From contig JBJHCV010000003.1 of assembly GCA_050486225.1 (NCBI GenBank), positions 277,711 to 341,710 on the forward strand: a stretch of DNA of 64,000 bases, written 5' to 3'. Position 1 is the first letter of the stretch; the number at the start of each line of letters is the position of its first letter. This document shows positions 32,967 through 43,370 of the stretch, in pieces. The notes under the pieces were generated by a model. That model made no database searches. It was not told the DNA's origin and worked only from the letters and a program-made list of their open reading frames with translations. This DNA is from JBBDIX01 sp050486225 (GTDB lineage Bacteria; Actinomycetota; Nitriliruptoria; Nitriliruptorales; Nitriliruptoraceae). The position numbers and the translations under genes are program-made.

Positions 32967-34010
32967 GTGGATCGCGACAAGGCACTCGACCTCGCGCTCG
33001 GCAACATCGAGAAGCAGTTCGGCAAGGGCTCCCTGATGCGGCTGGGCGACGAGAGCGCCGTGCGCATCCCGGCGATCCCGACCGGCGCGCTCGCGCTGGA
33101 CCTCGCGCTCGGGATCGGCGGGCTTCCCCGGGGCCGCGTCGTCGAGGTGTTCGGACCGGAGTCGTCCGGCAAGACCACCGTCGCGCTGCACGCTGTGGCC
33201 GAGGCGCAGCGACTGGGGGGCATCGCCGCGTTCATCGACGCCGAACACGCGCTGGACCCCAACTACGCACGGGCGCTGGGGGTCGACATCAACGAACTGC
33301 TGGTGTCCCAGCCGGACAACGGCGAGCAGGCGCTGGAGATCGCCGACATGCTGGTGCGTTCCGGCGCGATCGACATCGTGGTCATCGACTCCGTCGCGGC
33401 CCTCACCCCGCGTGCAGAGATCGACGGGGAGATGGGTGACAGCCACGTCGGCCTGCAGGCACGGCTGATGAGTCAGGCACTGCGGAAGCTGTCCGGGTCG
33501 CTGCACCGATCCAAGACGTGCGCGATCTTCATCAACCAGCTGCGTGAGAAGATCGGCGTCATGTTCGGGTCACCCGAGACCACACCGGGTGGACGTGCGC
33601 TGAAGTTCTACTCGTCGGTGCGGCTCGACGTCCGTCGCATCGAGACGCTCAAGGACGGAACCGACGCAGTCGGCAACCGCGTTCGGGTCAAGGTCGTCAA
33701 GAACAAGGTCGCCGCGCCCTTCCGGCAGGCGGAGTTCGACATCATCTACGGCGAGGGCATCTCGCGGGAGGGCTCCCTCATCGACGTCGGGGTCGAGGAG
33801 GGAATCATTCGCAAGGCCGGGGCCTGGTACACGTACGACGGCGAACAGCTCGGTCAGGGCAAGGAGAACGCCCGCCAGTTCCTCCGGTCCAACGACGACG
33901 TCGCACGAGAGATCGAGAAGAAGGTCAAGGAGAAGGTCGGCATCGACCCGATCCTCGCCGCGGAGGAGATCGACGAGGATCCGGACGGCGACTTCGACGA
34001 GGAGTCGTGA
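32967..34010 (+). CDS. recA: Recombinase RecA
   Basis: RecA drives homologous recombination and triggers LexA self-cleavage. The 347-residue protein has Walker [10 protein letters not shown] (63-71), the Walker B strand [18 protein letters not shown], the L2 region with [14 protein letters not shown] and an acidic C-terminal tail. No intein is present. GTG 32967 follows GGAGG at 32956-32960. The SOS box upstream and recX downstream complete the usual unit. Confidence 0.98.
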   Translation: MDRDKALDLALGNIEKQFGKGSLMRLGDESAVRIPAIPTGALALDLALGIGGLPRGRVVEVFGPESSGKTTVALHAVAEAQRLGGIAAFIDAEHALDPNYARALGVDINELLVSQPDNGEQALEIADMLVRSGAIDIVVIDSVAALTPRAEIDGEMGDSHVGLQARLMSQALRKLSGSLHRSKTCAIFINQLREKIGVMFGSPETTPGGRALKFYSSVRLDVRRIETLKDGTDAVGNRVRVKVVKNKVAAPFRQAEFDIIYGEGISREGSLIDVGVEEGIIRKAGAWYTYDGEQLGQGKENARQFLRSNDDVAREIEKKVKEKVGIDPILAAEEIDEDPDGDFDEES

Positions 34011-34013
34011 TCG

Positions 34014-34682
34014 ATGCCGCGGGACGCCGAACAGTGGCTCGCGCAGCGTGGGATCGCCCGTCGGCCGCTCGTAGACCCTGAGGGCGCGACCCCGCCAGAC
34101 GGTCCCGGGACATCTCCGGGCCCCGAGGAGCCGCCTGCGCCGCCCGTCGAGGTGACTGCCTCCGAAGGCACGGATGCCACGGGCCCGGTGGGCGACGCGG
34201 TCCCGGCCGAAGCCCTCGCGTTCGTCCGGCGATCGACCTCCACCAGCCCGCAGTCCGAGGGCCGACTGCGCGACAAGCTCATCGGCCGGGGCTTCGACGA
34301 CGCCCAGGTCGAGGCGACACTCACCCGTGCGCGCAGCGAGGGGCTCGTCGACGACCGTCGGATGGCCCGCGCACTGGTCGACGAGGCGCGGACGCGTGGA
34401 CACGCGCTCATGCGCATCCAACGTGACCTCGCTGCACGTGGGTTCGACCGGGAACTGGTCACGTCCCTGCTGGCGCCCCACGAGTCCGAGGACCAGCACG
34501 CGGTCGCATTCGAACTCGCTCGCCAGCGAGCGGCACAGTTGAACGGGGTGCCTGCCGAGGCTGCGTTCCGGCGCGTGGCGGGCCACGTCGCGCGTCGGGG
34601 GCACCCCGACGCGCTCGCGCGCAAGGTCGCGCGCGACGCCGTCTTCGCCCTGCGTGAGGAGCAGCGCGCAGCAGACCGGTGA
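34014..34682 (+). CDS. recX: Regulatory protein RecX
   Basis: RecX binds RecA filaments and limits their activity. The C-terminal 150 residues hold the three-helix repeats, with RLRDKLIGRGFDDAQVEATLTRARSEGLVDD as the first. A Pro/Glu-rich N-terminal extension of about 65 residues is unusual but compatible with actinobacterial RecX. The ATG lies 3 nt after the recA stop, with GAGGAG inside the end of recA, so the genes are co-transcribed and SOS-inducible. Confidence 0.9.
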   Translation: MPRDAEQWLAQRGIARRPLVDPEGATPPDGPGTSPGPEEPPAPPVEVTASEGTDATGPVGDAVPAEALAFVRRSTSTSPQSEGRLRDKLIGRGFDDAQVEATLTRARSEGLVDDRRMARALVDEARTRGHALMRIQRDLAARGFDRELVTSLLAPHESEDQHAVAFELARQRAAQLNGVPAEAAFRRVAGHVARRGHPDALARKVARDAVFALREEQRAADR

Positions 34683-34797
34683 CCGCGCCCCGGTCTGCGA
34701 GCGACGGGGTCCGGTAGCCTGCCCGCGTCCCCCACGTCGGCGCCAGAGTCGGCGTGTGGTCGCGTCCTCGCGACGATCCGGACCCCGGAGGTGCGTC

Positions 34798-35073
34798 ATG
34801 ACCGTGCTGCAGACGTGGATCGTGGTCGGCGTCCCGGGCCTCGTGGTCGTCGCGGCCCTGTTCGCGGGACGTTCCCGGGTTCGTGCGATGCTCGGACACG
34901 CTGCGCTGGGTGCCCTCGTGCTCACGTTCTTCCTGACGCCCGGTGGCGGCATGTCGGCCGCTGCGCTCGCCGCGGTCGCCGCCGTGCTGGTGGCGCTGGG
35001 CCGGGGCACACACCTCGACGGCGGCCCAGAGCACCACCAGGGCCGTCGGCGACTCACCACGGCCGGCGGCTGA
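34798..35073 (+). CDS. Small membrane protein between recX and miaB
   Basis: A 91-residue protein with three hydrophobic segments (about 6-23, 31-47 and 52-68) and a polar His/Arg-rich C-terminal tail. No family is recognised from sequence. Mycobacterium has a small membrane protein gene in the same interval, so it may be a conserved neighbour. The ATG has GGAGG 6 nt upstream. A TAGCCT hexamer at 34715-34720 could be its -10. Confidence 0.7.
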   Translation: MTVLQTWIVVGVPGLVVVAALFAGRSRVRAMLGHAALGALVLTFFLTPGGGMSAAALAAVAAVLVALGRGTHLDGGPEHHQGRRRLTTAGG

Positions 35074-35079
35074 TCGCCC

Positions 35080-36525
35080 GTGCCGCGCACCTACGCCATC
35101 CGCACGTTCGGCTGTCAGATGAACGTGCACGACTCCGGTCGTGCCGCTGGTCTCCTCGAGTCGCTCGGGTACCGACGTGCCCCCACGGACGACGACGCGG
35201 ACCTGATCCTGCTCAACACCTGTGCCGTGCGCGAGAACGCCGACAACCGGTTGTACGGCACGCTCGGTCACCTGCGCCGGGTCAAGGACGAACGCCGTGA
35301 CGCCGGTCAGGACCTGACCATCGTCGTCGGGGGGTGCCTCGCACAGAAGGACGGGCAGACCGTCGCTGACCGCGCGCCGTGGGTCGACGTCGTCTACGGA
35401 ACCCACAACCTGGGCAACCTGCCGGGTCTGCTCGCCCAGGCCGACTCGGCCGCCATTCCCGTCGTCGAACTCGTGGAACAGCTCGAGACGTTCCCGTCGG
35501 CACTGCCGGCCCGGCGTGACGTCCGCCACCACGCGTGGGTGTCCATCGCCGTCGGGTGCGACAACTCGTGCACGTTCTGCATCGTCCCGAGCCTGCGCGG
35601 CCCGGAACGGTCCCGCACGATGGGTGAGATCGTCGACGAGGTCCGGGGACTCGTGGCTGACGACGTCATCGAGGTCACCCTGCTCGGTCAGAACGTCAAC
35701 TCGTACGGTCGTGACCTCGCCGGACGCAGCACGTTCCCGGAACTGCTGCGCGAGGTGGGCGGTGTCGACGGGCTGCGCCGCGTGCGCTTCACGTCCCCCC
35801 ATCCTCGCGACTTCACCGACGACGTCCTCGACGCGATGGCCGACACACCGACGGTGTGTGGCCACCTGCACCTGCCGCTGCAGTCCGGTTCCGACCGCAT
35901 CCTGCGTCTGATGCGTCGTTCCTACCGTCAGCGTCGCTACCTCGACCTGGTCGACCGGGTGCGTGACCGTCTCGACGACCCCGCGCTGACCACCGACGTC
36001 ATCGTCGGGTTCCCCGGGGAGACCGACGCGGACTTCGAGGAGACGCTCGACGTCGTCGACCGGGTCGGTTTCGACCAGGCCTTCACGTTCCAGTACTCGC
36101 CTCGCCCGGGGACGCCTGCGGCCGAACGCGTCGACGAGTTCGTCGACCCTGACGTCGTGACGCAGCGCTACGCGCGCCTCGAGGAGCTCACCCGTCGAGA
36201 CTCGCTGGCCGCGCACCAGCGCCTGGTCGGGCGCGCACACGAACTGCTCGTCGAGGGGCCGTCGAAGAACGACCCCTCACGTTGGTCGGGGCGAACGGAC
36301 GGCAACCACCTCGTCCACCTGCCTGCCCCACAGTCGGCCGACGAGTTCGCAGCCGGGGACCTCGTCACCGTGGAGGTCGTGGAGGCCCACACCAACTACG
36401 TCATCGCGTCGGCGCCACGCCGCGTGGAGCGCACGCGCGCCGGGGATGCCGCACGCACCGGTGGGTACCCCGACGCGTCGGCCACCTCGATCGTCGGACG
36501 TGGCCTGCCGGTCGTCGCGGTCTGA
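35080..36525 (+). CDS. miaB: tRNA-2-methylthio-N6-dimethylallyladenosine synthase MiaB
   Basis: MiaB methylthiolates i6A37 of tRNAs after MiaA acts. The N-terminal cluster ligands are C12, C48 and C86; the radical-SAM cluster is CDNSCTFC (C160, C164, C167), followed by GQNVNSYG and LPLQSGSD, and a C-terminal TRAM domain. Length 481. GTG 35080 is 6 nt after the preceding gene. MiaA lies one gene downstream, so both enzymes of the modification are in one operon. Confidence 0.96.
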   Translation: MPRTYAIRTFGCQMNVHDSGRAAGLLESLGYRRAPTDDDADLILLNTCAVRENADNRLYGTLGHLRRVKDERRDAGQDLTIVVGGCLAQKDGQTVADRAPWVDVVYGTHNLGNLPGLLAQADSAAIPVVELVEQLETFPSALPARRDVRHHAWVSIAVGCDNSCTFCIVPSLRGPERSRTMGEIVDEVRGLVADDVIEVTLLGQNVNSYGRDLAGRSTFPELLREVGGVDGLRRVRFTSPHPRDFTDDVLDAMADTPTVCGHLHLPLQSGSDRILRLMRRSYRQRRYLDLVDRVRDRLDDPALTTDVIVGFPGETDADFEETLDVVDRVGFDQAFTFQYSPRPGTPAAERVDEFVDPDVVTQRYARLEELTRRDSLAAHQRLVGRAHELLVEGPSKNDPSRWSGRTDGNHLVHLPAPQSADEFAAGDLVTVEVVEAHTNYVIASAPRRVERTRAGDAARTGGYPDASATSIVGRGLPVVAV

Positions 36526-36526
36526 C

Positions 36527-37258
36527 GTGGAGGCGATCGACGCGATCCCCACGGCCGCGACCCTGCTCGAACAGGTCGATCCGCACCCTCGTGACGACGT
36601 CGCGGCAGACGTGCGCGGCCTGCGGTCCGCGATCGGTGCGCTGGACCTGTCACGTGCGGACGTGGTCGTGCTCGTCGTCAGGGGCCCGACCCGCGTGGCC
36701 GTGTCGCCCCGGGTCGACCTCGCCGGATACGGATACCCAGACGTCCGCGCGGCGATCGGCGAAGCGCGCCCGCAGGCCGACCACCTGGCGCAGCATCTCG
36801 GGGTGGAGGTCGACGTCGCGGACGTGCTCGACGGCGAGGTCGGGGTGCTCGCCCTGCAGGCGGCGAGACACGGGCCGGTCGACGTCGTCGCCGTGTCGCT
36901 GGACGACGACCTCGCCGCCGTCGACGTGCTCACCGGCGTGCTCCGTGGGCTCGCTGATGCGACCCGGCTCGCGATCGTGGTCGCCGGTGACCTGTCGGCG
37001 ACGTTGACGGACCGATCTCCGGGGTACCTCGTCGAGGGTGCGCAGGACTGGGATCGCCGGGCACTGGGAGCCATCGAGTCGCTCGACGTCGACACCCTGC
37101 GTGGACTCGGTCCGGACGCTGCGAGGGACGTCATGGCACGGGGCTGGGCACCGCTGCTCGTCGCCGTCCAGATGGCCCACGAACTCGGGCTCGGTCGACC
37201 GGACGTGCGGTACGCCGCACCCCACGGGGTCGGTCACGTCGTCGCCCGGTTCGCGTGA
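36527..37258 (+). CDS. LigB-like (class III extradiol dioxygenase fold) protein between miaB and miaA
   Basis: A 243-residue Ala/Asp-rich protein in the position of the conserved mycobacterial gene between miaB and miaA. Its pattern resembles the LigB-like fold, with hydrophobic strands (VVVLVVRGPTRVAVSP and LAIVVAGDLSATLTD) and a C-terminal DVMARGWAPLLVAVQMAHELG block. The metal-binding His pair of true dioxygenases is not evident. It starts at GTG 1 nt after the miaB stop and ends 7 nt before miaA. The role is unknown; placement suggests a link to tRNA modification. Confidence 0.65.
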   Translation: MEAIDAIPTAATLLEQVDPHPRDDVAADVRGLRSAIGALDLSRADVVVLVVRGPTRVAVSPRVDLAGYGYPDVRAAIGEARPQADHLAQHLGVEVDVADVLDGEVGVLALQAARHGPVDVVAVSLDDDLAAVDVLTGVLRGLADATRLAIVVAGDLSATLTDRSPGYLVEGAQDWDRRALGAIESLDVDTLRGLGPDAARDVMARGWAPLLVAVQMAHELGLGRPDVRYAAPHGVGHVVARFA

Positions 37259-37265
37259 ACGCCCG

Positions 37266-38189
37266 ATGAGCGTGCTCGCCATCGTCGGTCCGACGGCGTC
37301 GGGCAAGTCCGACCTCGCGCTTCGCGTCGTCGACCACCTGCAGGCGGTCGACCGCCGCGTCGAGGTCGTCGCCGTCGACGCGTTCACCGTCTATCGCGGC
37401 ATGGACGTCGGAACGGCCAAGCCTTCGCTTCAGGAGCGTCGACGCACGCCGCACCACATGGTCGACGTGCTCGACCCGTCCGAGGAGGTGACCGTCGCCT
37501 GGTTCCAGCATCAGGCGCGCCTCGCGATCGAGGGCGTCCAACGACGAGGAGCGGTCCCGCTGCTCGTCGGCGGGTCGGGCCTGTACTGGCGCGCGGTCGT
37601 GGATCCCCTGGAGTTCCCACCGACGGACCCGGCGGTGCGCCGTCGCATCGACCAGCAGGTCACCGACGACCCGTCCGGGGCGTACGCCCGGCTGCAGCGT
37701 GTCGACCCGGATGCGGCGGCACGCATCGAGCCGTCCAACCTGCGTCGTGTCGTGCGTGCGCTCGAGGTGCAGGAACTGACCGGACGACCGTTCTCCGCGT
37801 TCCGCACGACGTGGGAGTCCCACGAGGGGATCCACCCGGACCTGCGCGTGGTGCAGCTCGATCCACCCGGCGAACGGCTGCGTGTGGCGATCGAGGCTCG
37901 CGTCGAACGGATGCTCGACGACGGGTTGCTCGACGAGACACGAGCCCTGGTGCGTGGAGGCCCGTTGTCACGCACCGCTGCGCAGGCCATCGGATACACC
38001 GAGGCGATCGCGGTGCTCGACGGCAGGCTCGCGCACGCGGACCTCGTGGAGACGGTGGCGCAGCGAACGTGGCGCTATGCACGTCGGCAGCGCTCGTGGT
38101 TCCGCCGGGACCCGCGTGGGCTGCGCATCGACTCCCTCGCCCGGTCGGACGAGGCCGTCGCCCACCTGTGGCCGGGCATCCTCGCCTGA
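37266..38189 (+). CDS. miaA: tRNA dimethylallyltransferase
   Basis: MiaA adds dimethylallyl to A37 of UNN-reading tRNAs. The 307-residue enzyme has P-loop GPTASGKS (8-15), the YRGMDVGTAKPS segment, GGSGLYWRAV and the RxxQAIGYTE-like block (AAQAIGYTEA). The ATG lies 7 nt after the upstream gene. Its isoprenoid donor derives from the MEP pathway, whose ispG is at the start of the window. Confidence 0.96.
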   Translation: MSVLAIVGPTASGKSDLALRVVDHLQAVDRRVEVVAVDAFTVYRGMDVGTAKPSLQERRRTPHHMVDVLDPSEEVTVAWFQHQARLAIEGVQRRGAVPLLVGGSGLYWRAVVDPLEFPPTDPAVRRRIDQQVTDDPSGAYARLQRVDPDAAARIEPSNLRRVVRALEVQELTGRPFSAFRTTWESHEGIHPDLRVVQLDPPGERLRVAIEARVERMLDDGLLDETRALVRGGPLSRTAAQAIGYTEAIAVLDGRLAHADLVETVAQRTWRYARRQRSWFRRDPRGLRIDSLARSDEAVAHLWPGILA

Positions 38190-38231
38190 CGGAACACGGT
38201 CTGCCGTCACCACCCGTCGCCACCCTCCCGT

Positions 38232-38253
38232 GCGAGACCCGATGAGGTCTCGC
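38232..38253. terminator. Bidirectional hairpin between miaA and the acylase gene
   Basis: GCGAGACC pairs with GGTCTCGC around a 6-nt loop, between two converging genes. It can serve both strands. Confidence 0.65.
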
Positions 38254-38266
38254 CGGGAAGCTCAGG

Positions 38267-40897
38267 TCAGGGAGCGTCGGGCGGTGGGGTCAGCGTCAGC
38301 ACCCGCCAGTGCACGTCGCGCACGGCCCGGTCCGAGTGCACGAGGGGCACGGTGTCGCCACGTGCCCACAGGTGGGCCTGATCGGCGTAGTGGTGGTGGA
38401 ACGGGCGCCCCGACTGGCCGGTGAGCTGGACCCAACGGCCCGCGTCGAGGTCCCCGAGGTCGACGACCATGCGCATCGACGGCACAGCGTCCACCTCGTA
38501 GCCGTCGCCAGCGCTCCATCCCGTGGCGTTCACCACGTCCCGCCCACCCGCCACCTCGAACGGCCCGCGGTTGAGGATCCACTCGAACGGACGGATGCCG
38601 GAGGCCCCGAACGTCGCGTGATCGAGGTGCAGACGGTGCATGGCACCCCACCGCCACGTCGTCGGGTCCGGGGTGAACCGCTCCGACAGCTCCCGGTGAG
38701 CCTCGGCCATCGCGGCCTCGAGGACGTCGTCACGCGACGTGACCTCGAGGGTGGTCAGGTCGTCCCACCACGGGGATGCCGGACGCTCGAGCAGGTACCG
38801 AACCACCTCCCACCACCGCGCAGAACCGTCGGGGCGGGCCCAGACGGGCAGTTCGTCGTGGAAGGTGAGGGCGAGCACGTGGCGCCACACCGCGTTGAAC
38901 GCGGCGGCTCCCGACGACTCCACGTCGTCGTGGCCGTCCCAGTCCACGAGGACCTGCTGGATCTGCGTGACCGCCACGTCGTCGGTGGTCACGGCCAGCA
39001 GGTGGCGCCGCAGGGTCGCCGCGTTCGCGTTGTGGGTGTCGAGCTGGATGGCGAGCATGTCGTCGACGGTGAGTCGTCGGTCGGTGTCGAGCAGGTCGTG
39101 GATCCGGGCGGCCCGGTGACCCATGTTGGGAAGGTCCTCCAGGACCGGCGTGTCGCTGCGGGGCAGGACCGGCTGGTTGGCTGCGACGATCACGCCGTCT
39201 GGCGGGTCGAGCAGCCACGGGCGTTCGTGGTCGCCGACGTCGCGGGGCAGGGTGTGCTCGTCGAGCCAGGCCGCCATCGGCTCCCGGGGCTCGTGGCGTT
39301 CGCGTACCGGTACCCGGCCCGCCGGCACGAACCCGATGCGACCGTCCACGTCGGCGTAGACGATGTTCTGGCTGGGCACCTCGAACAGGGCCGCCGCCTC
39401 GAGCAGGTCGTCCCAGTCGGACAGACGCGCGAACCGTGGGATCGCCGCGACGGTGGGCGTGGGCTGCAGGGCCGTCCACCGCAGGGCGACCGCGTGCTCG
39501 TGACCGCCCGCGCGGCGGTCTCGCCGGTCGCCGAGTGGCCCCGCCGCCACCTCACGTGCGTCGCTGGACACGTCGGAGATCAGCGGCCCGTTGCCTGTCT
39601 CTTGGATGGTGACGGTGACGTCGCGTCCCATCGCGACGCGGATCGTCTCCGTGCGTGTGGTCACCTCGACGAGTTCGTCACCGTCGTGGTGGTGGTCGCC
39701 GTCCAGACGTTCGATCACGAGGTCGGCGGCGTTCGCCGACAGGTTCGTGAACCCCCACGCTGCGCGGTCGGTGTGCCCGATCACGACCCCGGGAAGCCCC
39801 GAGAACGAGAACCCCGTCACGTCGTAGGGGCACGCCTCTGAGACGGGTCGGCAGCGCAGGCCCACCTGGTACCACAGGGAGGGCTGTGACGGTTCGAGGT
39901 GGGGGTCGTTGGCCAGCAGCGGTGCGCCGCTCGCGGTGCGGTCGCCCGACACCACCCACGAGTTCGACCCGATGCCCTCACCACGGCCGACCATCGGCGG
40001 GACGAGGTCGAGCAGCCGCTGGGTGTGTGCGAGCAGTTCGAGGTCGGGTTCCCCGATGACGGGTTCGATCGGCGCGTCGTCGGGATCGTCGGCGCTCTCG
40101 CCGTCGACCTGCTGGCCGCCGTCCTCGCCGGTCGCTCCGTCGGGATCGTCCTCTGGCGGATGGGTCGCGTTGGCGAGCCACTGTCCGTCGCGGACGGACC
40201 CACCGTCGGCGATGATGGCCGGGTGCTCGCCCGGTGGTTCGGGATACAGGGTGGTCCAGGACCGCCCGGGGCCGAGGTCGGTCGCACTGAGCCGTGCCCG
40301 CACCAGGTCGTCGTCGATGCCGGCGAGATCCCACGCCATCGCCCGGATCCACGCGACCGAGTCCGCAGGAGTCCACGGTTCGGGCTGGTACCGCAGGGGC
40401 CCGGTCAGGGGAAGCATCGCGTGCTCGAACGACAGCGCGGTGCCCCGGCGACCCGCCATCCACGCGTTCACTCCGGCGGCGTACGCCTCGAGCATGTGCA
40501 GGGTCTCGTCGTCGAGGAGTTCGAGGTCGGCCTCGGCGGCCCGCCGCCAGCCCAGCGTCCGCAGGAACGCGTCGGTCTCGACCTGGCTGGACCCGAACAG
40601 TTCCGACAGTCGTCCGGACGTGACGTGCCGACGGACGTCCATCTCCCAGAACCGGTCCTGGGCGTGCACGTGTCCCTGCGCGAACCACAGGTCCCACGCG
40701 TTGGCGGCGTGGACGACAGGGATCCCGTACCCGTCACGGCGCACCTCGACCTCGTCGACGAGACCCTCGACCTCGAGTTCGCCGACCAGGGGGGGAAACG
40801 ATCGCCATCCGGCGAACAGCAGGTACACGGGCATGGACGCGACGAGCAGCACGACGACGAGGCCGATCATGACCGCACCGCGACGGATCCACGCCAT
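38267..40897 (-). CDS. Penicillin-acylase family Ntn hydrolase, membrane-anchored
   Basis: An 876-residue S45-type acylase precursor. After an N-terminal membrane anchor (about 8-30) comes the alpha part with GIPVVHAANAWDLWFAQGHVHAQDRFWEMD, then an acidic linker (about 246-280), then the autoprocessing site G310-S311 in GIGSNSWVV. Ser311 would be the beta-chain N-terminal nucleophile. Later parts include NIVYADVDGRIGFVPAG. The family hydrolyses amides such as beta-lactam side chains or acyl-homoserine lactones; the real substrate is unknown. ATG 40897 is chosen so the anchor starts the protein; its ribosome binding site is weak. Confidence 0.9.
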   Translation of the reverse strand: MAWIRRGAVMIGLVVVLLVASMPVYLLFAGWRSFPPLVGELEVEGLVDEVEVRRDGYGIPVVHAANAWDLWFAQGHVHAQDRFWEMDVRRHVTSGRLSELFGSSQVETDAFLRTLGWRRAAEADLELLDDETLHMLEAYAAGVNAWMAGRRGTALSFEHAMLPLTGPLRYQPEPWTPADSVAWIRAMAWDLAGIDDDLVRARLSATDLGPGRSWTTLYPEPPGEHPAIIADGGSVRDGQWLANATHPPEDDPDGATGEDGGQQVDGESADDPDDAPIEPVIGEPDLELLAHTQRLLDLVPPMVGRGEGIGSNSWVVSGDRTASGAPLLANDPHLEPSQPSLWYQVGLRCRPVSEACPYDVTGFSFSGLPGVVIGHTDRAAWGFTNLSANAADLVIERLDGDHHHDGDELVEVTTRTETIRVAMGRDVTVTIQETGNGPLISDVSSDAREVAAGPLGDRRDRRAGGHEHAVALRWTALQPTPTVAAIPRFARLSDWDDLLEAAALFEVPSQNIVYADVDGRIGFVPAGRVPVRERHEPREPMAAWLDEHTLPRDVGDHERPWLLDPPDGVIVAANQPVLPRSDTPVLEDLPNMGHRAARIHDLLDTDRRLTVDDMLAIQLDTHNANAATLRRHLLAVTTDDVAVTQIQQVLVDWDGHDDVESSGAAAFNAVWRHVLALTFHDELPVWARPDGSARWWEVVRYLLERPASPWWDDLTTLEVTSRDDVLEAAMAEAHRELSERFTPDPTTWRWGAMHRLHLDHATFGASGIRPFEWILNRGPFEVAGGRDVVNATGWSAGDGYEVDAVPSMRMVVDLGDLDAGRWVQLTGQSGRPFHHHYADQAHLWARGDTVPLVHSDRAVRDVHWRVLTLTPPPDAP

Positions 40898-40986
40898 GCG
40901 TCGAAAGCCCTTCGTCTCCACGCTCGCGGGGGCGCGCGCCCGCGAATGCAACCAGAACGATGGCGTGCGCCGCCACCACGGGGACG

Positions 40987-40992
40987 TACGCT
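40987..40992 (+). promoter_or_regulatory. Candidate -10 for leaderless dapF
   Basis: TACGCT ends 6 nt before GTG 40999, with no Shine-Dalgarno between. This places the transcription start at the initiation codon. Confidence 0.45.
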
Positions 40993-40998
40993 GACGTG

Positions 40999-41883
40999 GT
41001 GAGATTCACCAGGGCACACGGCACCGGCAACGACTTCGTCGTCCTCGCCGACCTCGACGACCGCATCGGCCTGTCCGAGGCGTTCGTCCGTGCCCTGACG
41101 GACCGCCACCGGGGTGTGGGGGGAGACGGGGTCCTGCGCATCGGACCCGGGCGTGGTGACGCCCACGTGTTCATGGACTACCGCAACGCCGACGGCACCG
41201 TCGTGGAGATGTGCGGCAACGGCGTGCGGGTCGTGGCCAAGCACGTGGTCGACCACGGACTGGTCGACGTCGGTGAGGTGGTCGTCGTCGGTACGCGTGC
41301 CGGGGACCGTCACGTCACCGTCCACCGCGGCCCGGATGGTCGTGTCGCCACGGCGACCGTCGACATGGGTACGGCGTCGACCGAGCCGTCCCGCGTCCCG
41401 TTCGAGACCGACGCGGGGGACCTTCCGGTGCACGAACTCGACATCGACGGGGTGTCGTCGACCGTGTCCGTCGTCTCGATGGGAAATCCGCACGCGGTGT
41501 TCGTCGTCGACGACGTCGCGACGGCCGACGTCCACGGGATCGGCGCTCGACTCCAGGACCACCCCGCGTTCCCCGAACAGGTCAACGTCGGGTTCGCGCA
41601 CCCGGTCGCGGACGACGCCATCGACCTGCGCGTGTTCGAACGTGGGGTCGGGGAGACGGCCTCCTGTGGTACCGGTGCGTGCGCCGCGGTGGTCGCCCTG
41701 CACCGTCTCGGTCACACCACGGACCACGTGTCCGTCCGACTCGCCGGGGGTGTCCTCGACGTGCAGATCGCCGCGGAGGGCAGGGTCCTCATGACCGGTC
41801 CCGCCGTCGAGGTCGCACACGGAGAACTCGACCCGGCGTGGCTCGCCGCGAACCTGCCCGACCGCACGAAGGTGACGGCGTGA
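40999..41883 (+). CDS. dapF: Diaminopimelate epimerase
   Basis: DapF converts LL- to meso-diaminopimelate. The 294-residue enzyme has the two active-site Cys, C72 in MCGNG and C223 in SCGTGACA, plus the N-terminal HGTGNDF and GVGGDG loops. GTG 40999 is chosen because DapF proteins begin just before this motif; an ATG at 40960 would add 13 residues but has no binding site and lies before the TACGCT -10. The stop overlaps the hflX start. Confidence 0.95.
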   Translation: MRFTRAHGTGNDFVVLADLDDRIGLSEAFVRALTDRHRGVGGDGVLRIGPGRGDAHVFMDYRNADGTVVEMCGNGVRVVAKHVVDHGLVDVGEVVVVGTRAGDRHVTVHRGPDGRVATATVDMGTASTEPSRVPFETDAGDLPVHELDIDGVSSTVSVVSMGNPHAVFVVDDVATADVHGIGARLQDHPAFPEQVNVGFAHPVADDAIDLRVFERGVGETASCGTGACAAVVALHRLGHTTDHVSVRLAGGVLDVQIAAEGRVLMTGPAVEVAHGELDPAWLAANLPDRTKVTA

Positions 41884-43370
41884 CCGACCCGGCGTCCGAC
41901 TCGCCCACGACGCTCGACCTTGACGATCTCGACACGACGATCGGTCGTGCCGAACTGCGTCGCCGTCGGCGACAGGTCATCGGTGACGAGGCGCCTCGCG
42001 AGGGCGTGGACATCATCCGTCCCGTCGAACGCGCCGTCATCGTGGGGGTCGAGGGTCCCGCCGACACGGTCGAGCAGGTGGAGGCGTCGCTCGACGAACT
42101 CACCCGCCTGCTCGAGACCGCGGGGGCCGAGGTCGTCGAGCGCGCGATGCAGCGGCGCGACCGTCCGGATCCGGCGACGTACGTGGGCCGTGGCAAGGTG
42201 GCCGAACTACGTCGACTGGCGGAGATGCACGACGCCGACGCGGTCGTGTTCGACGACGAACTGGCTCCTGCTCAGCAGCGCAATCTGGAGGAGCAGATCG
42301 GCGTCAAGGTGCTCGACCGCACCATCGTCATCCTGGACATCTTCGCCCAGCACGCCACCTCGCGCGAGGGGCGCGCTCAGGTGGAGCTCGCACAGTTGAC
42401 CTACCTGCTCCCGCGCCTGCGAGGTTGGGGTACCGCGCTGTCGCGTCAGGCGGGTGGTCGCGCCGCTGGTGGGGTGGGGATCGGGGGCCGTGGACCGGGC
42501 GAGACCCAGCTCGAGGTGGATCGCCGTCGCATCATGCGACGCGTGACTCGACTGCGCCGTGACCTGCAGGACTTCTCGCGGGTGCGTGCGACCAGGGAGG
42601 CCGAACGCGAACGACGCCGCGTGCAGACGGTCGCGCTCGTCGGCTACACGAACGCCGGGAAGTCGTCGCTGCTCAACCGCCTCACCGACGCGGACGTCGA
42701 GGTGGCGGACCGTCTGTTCGCGACGCTCGACCCGACCGTCCGGCGCCTCGAGCTGGAGGACGGCCGCAACGTGGTCGTGACCGACACGGTCGGTTTCGTG
42801 CAGAAGCTGCCGCACGGGCTCGTGGAGGCGTTCCGGTCGACCCTGGAGCAGACGGCGTCCGCGGACCTGCTGCTGCACGTGGTCGACGCGTCACATCCCT
42901 ACGCGCTGCGTCAGGTCGCTGCGGTCCACGAGGTGCTCGCGGAGATCGGCGCCGACGAGGTGGACGAGCAGATCGTGCTCAACAAGGCCGATCGCGCGGA
43001 CCCGGACGTGGTGGCTGCACTGCAACGAACGTTGCAGGTCGACTTCGAGGCCGACGCGATCGTCGTGTCGGCCCTCACGGGCCAAGGCGTCGACGCGCTG
43101 GTCGACCGGATCGCGACGCGCCTGCCCGCACGTCGGCGGCGGGTGACCGGCCACGTCCCGTGGGAGCGGCAGGAACTCGTCGCGCTGGCCCACCGGCAGG
43201 GGAGGGTCGTCGCCGAGTCGCACACCGACACCGGTACGCGGATCGTGGCCGACGTCGACGAGGACACGGCGGCGGCGCTGGCGGAGCACCTCGAGGACAA
43301 CCCGTTCGCGCGAGACGTCGAGGACTGGGAGGCCGACGAGTCGGTCAGCGCACGTCCCGCAGGACCGTGA
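41880..43370 (+). CDS. hflX: GTPase HflX
   Basis: HflX is a ribosome-associated GTPase that can split stalled ribosomes. The 496-residue protein has the N-terminal HflX domain ([12 protein letters not shown] and [14 protein letters not shown]), the Gly-rich loop ([11 protein letters not shown]), the G domain with GYTNAGKSS (about 255-263), [10 protein letters not shown] and NKAD, and a C-terminal part. It overlaps dapF (GTGA) and the convergent lexA (26 bp). The dapF-hflX-lexA order is the actinobacterial norm. Confidence 0.95.
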   Translation: MTDPASDSPTTLDLDDLDTTIGRAELRRRRRQVIGDEAPREGVDIIRPVERAVIVGVEGPADTVEQVEASLDELTRLLETAGAEVVERAMQRRDRPDPATYVGRGKVAELRRLAEMHDADAVVFDDELAPAQQRNLEEQIGVKVLDRTIVILDIFAQHATSREGRAQVELAQLTYLLPRLRGWGTALSRQAGGRAAGGVGIGGRGPGETQLEVDRRRIMRRVTRLRRDLQDFSRVRATREAERERRRVQTVALVGYTNAGKSSLLNRLTDADVEVADRLFATLDPTVRRLELEDGRNVVVTDTVGFVQKLPHGLVEAFRSTLEQTASADLLLHVVDASHPYALRQVAAVHEVLAEIGADEVDEQIVLNKADRADPDVVAALQRTLQVDFEADAIVVSALTGQGVDALVDRIATRLPARRRRVTGHVPWERQELVALAHRQGRVVAESHTDTGTRIVADVDEDTAAALAEHLEDNPFARDVEDWEADESVSARPAGP

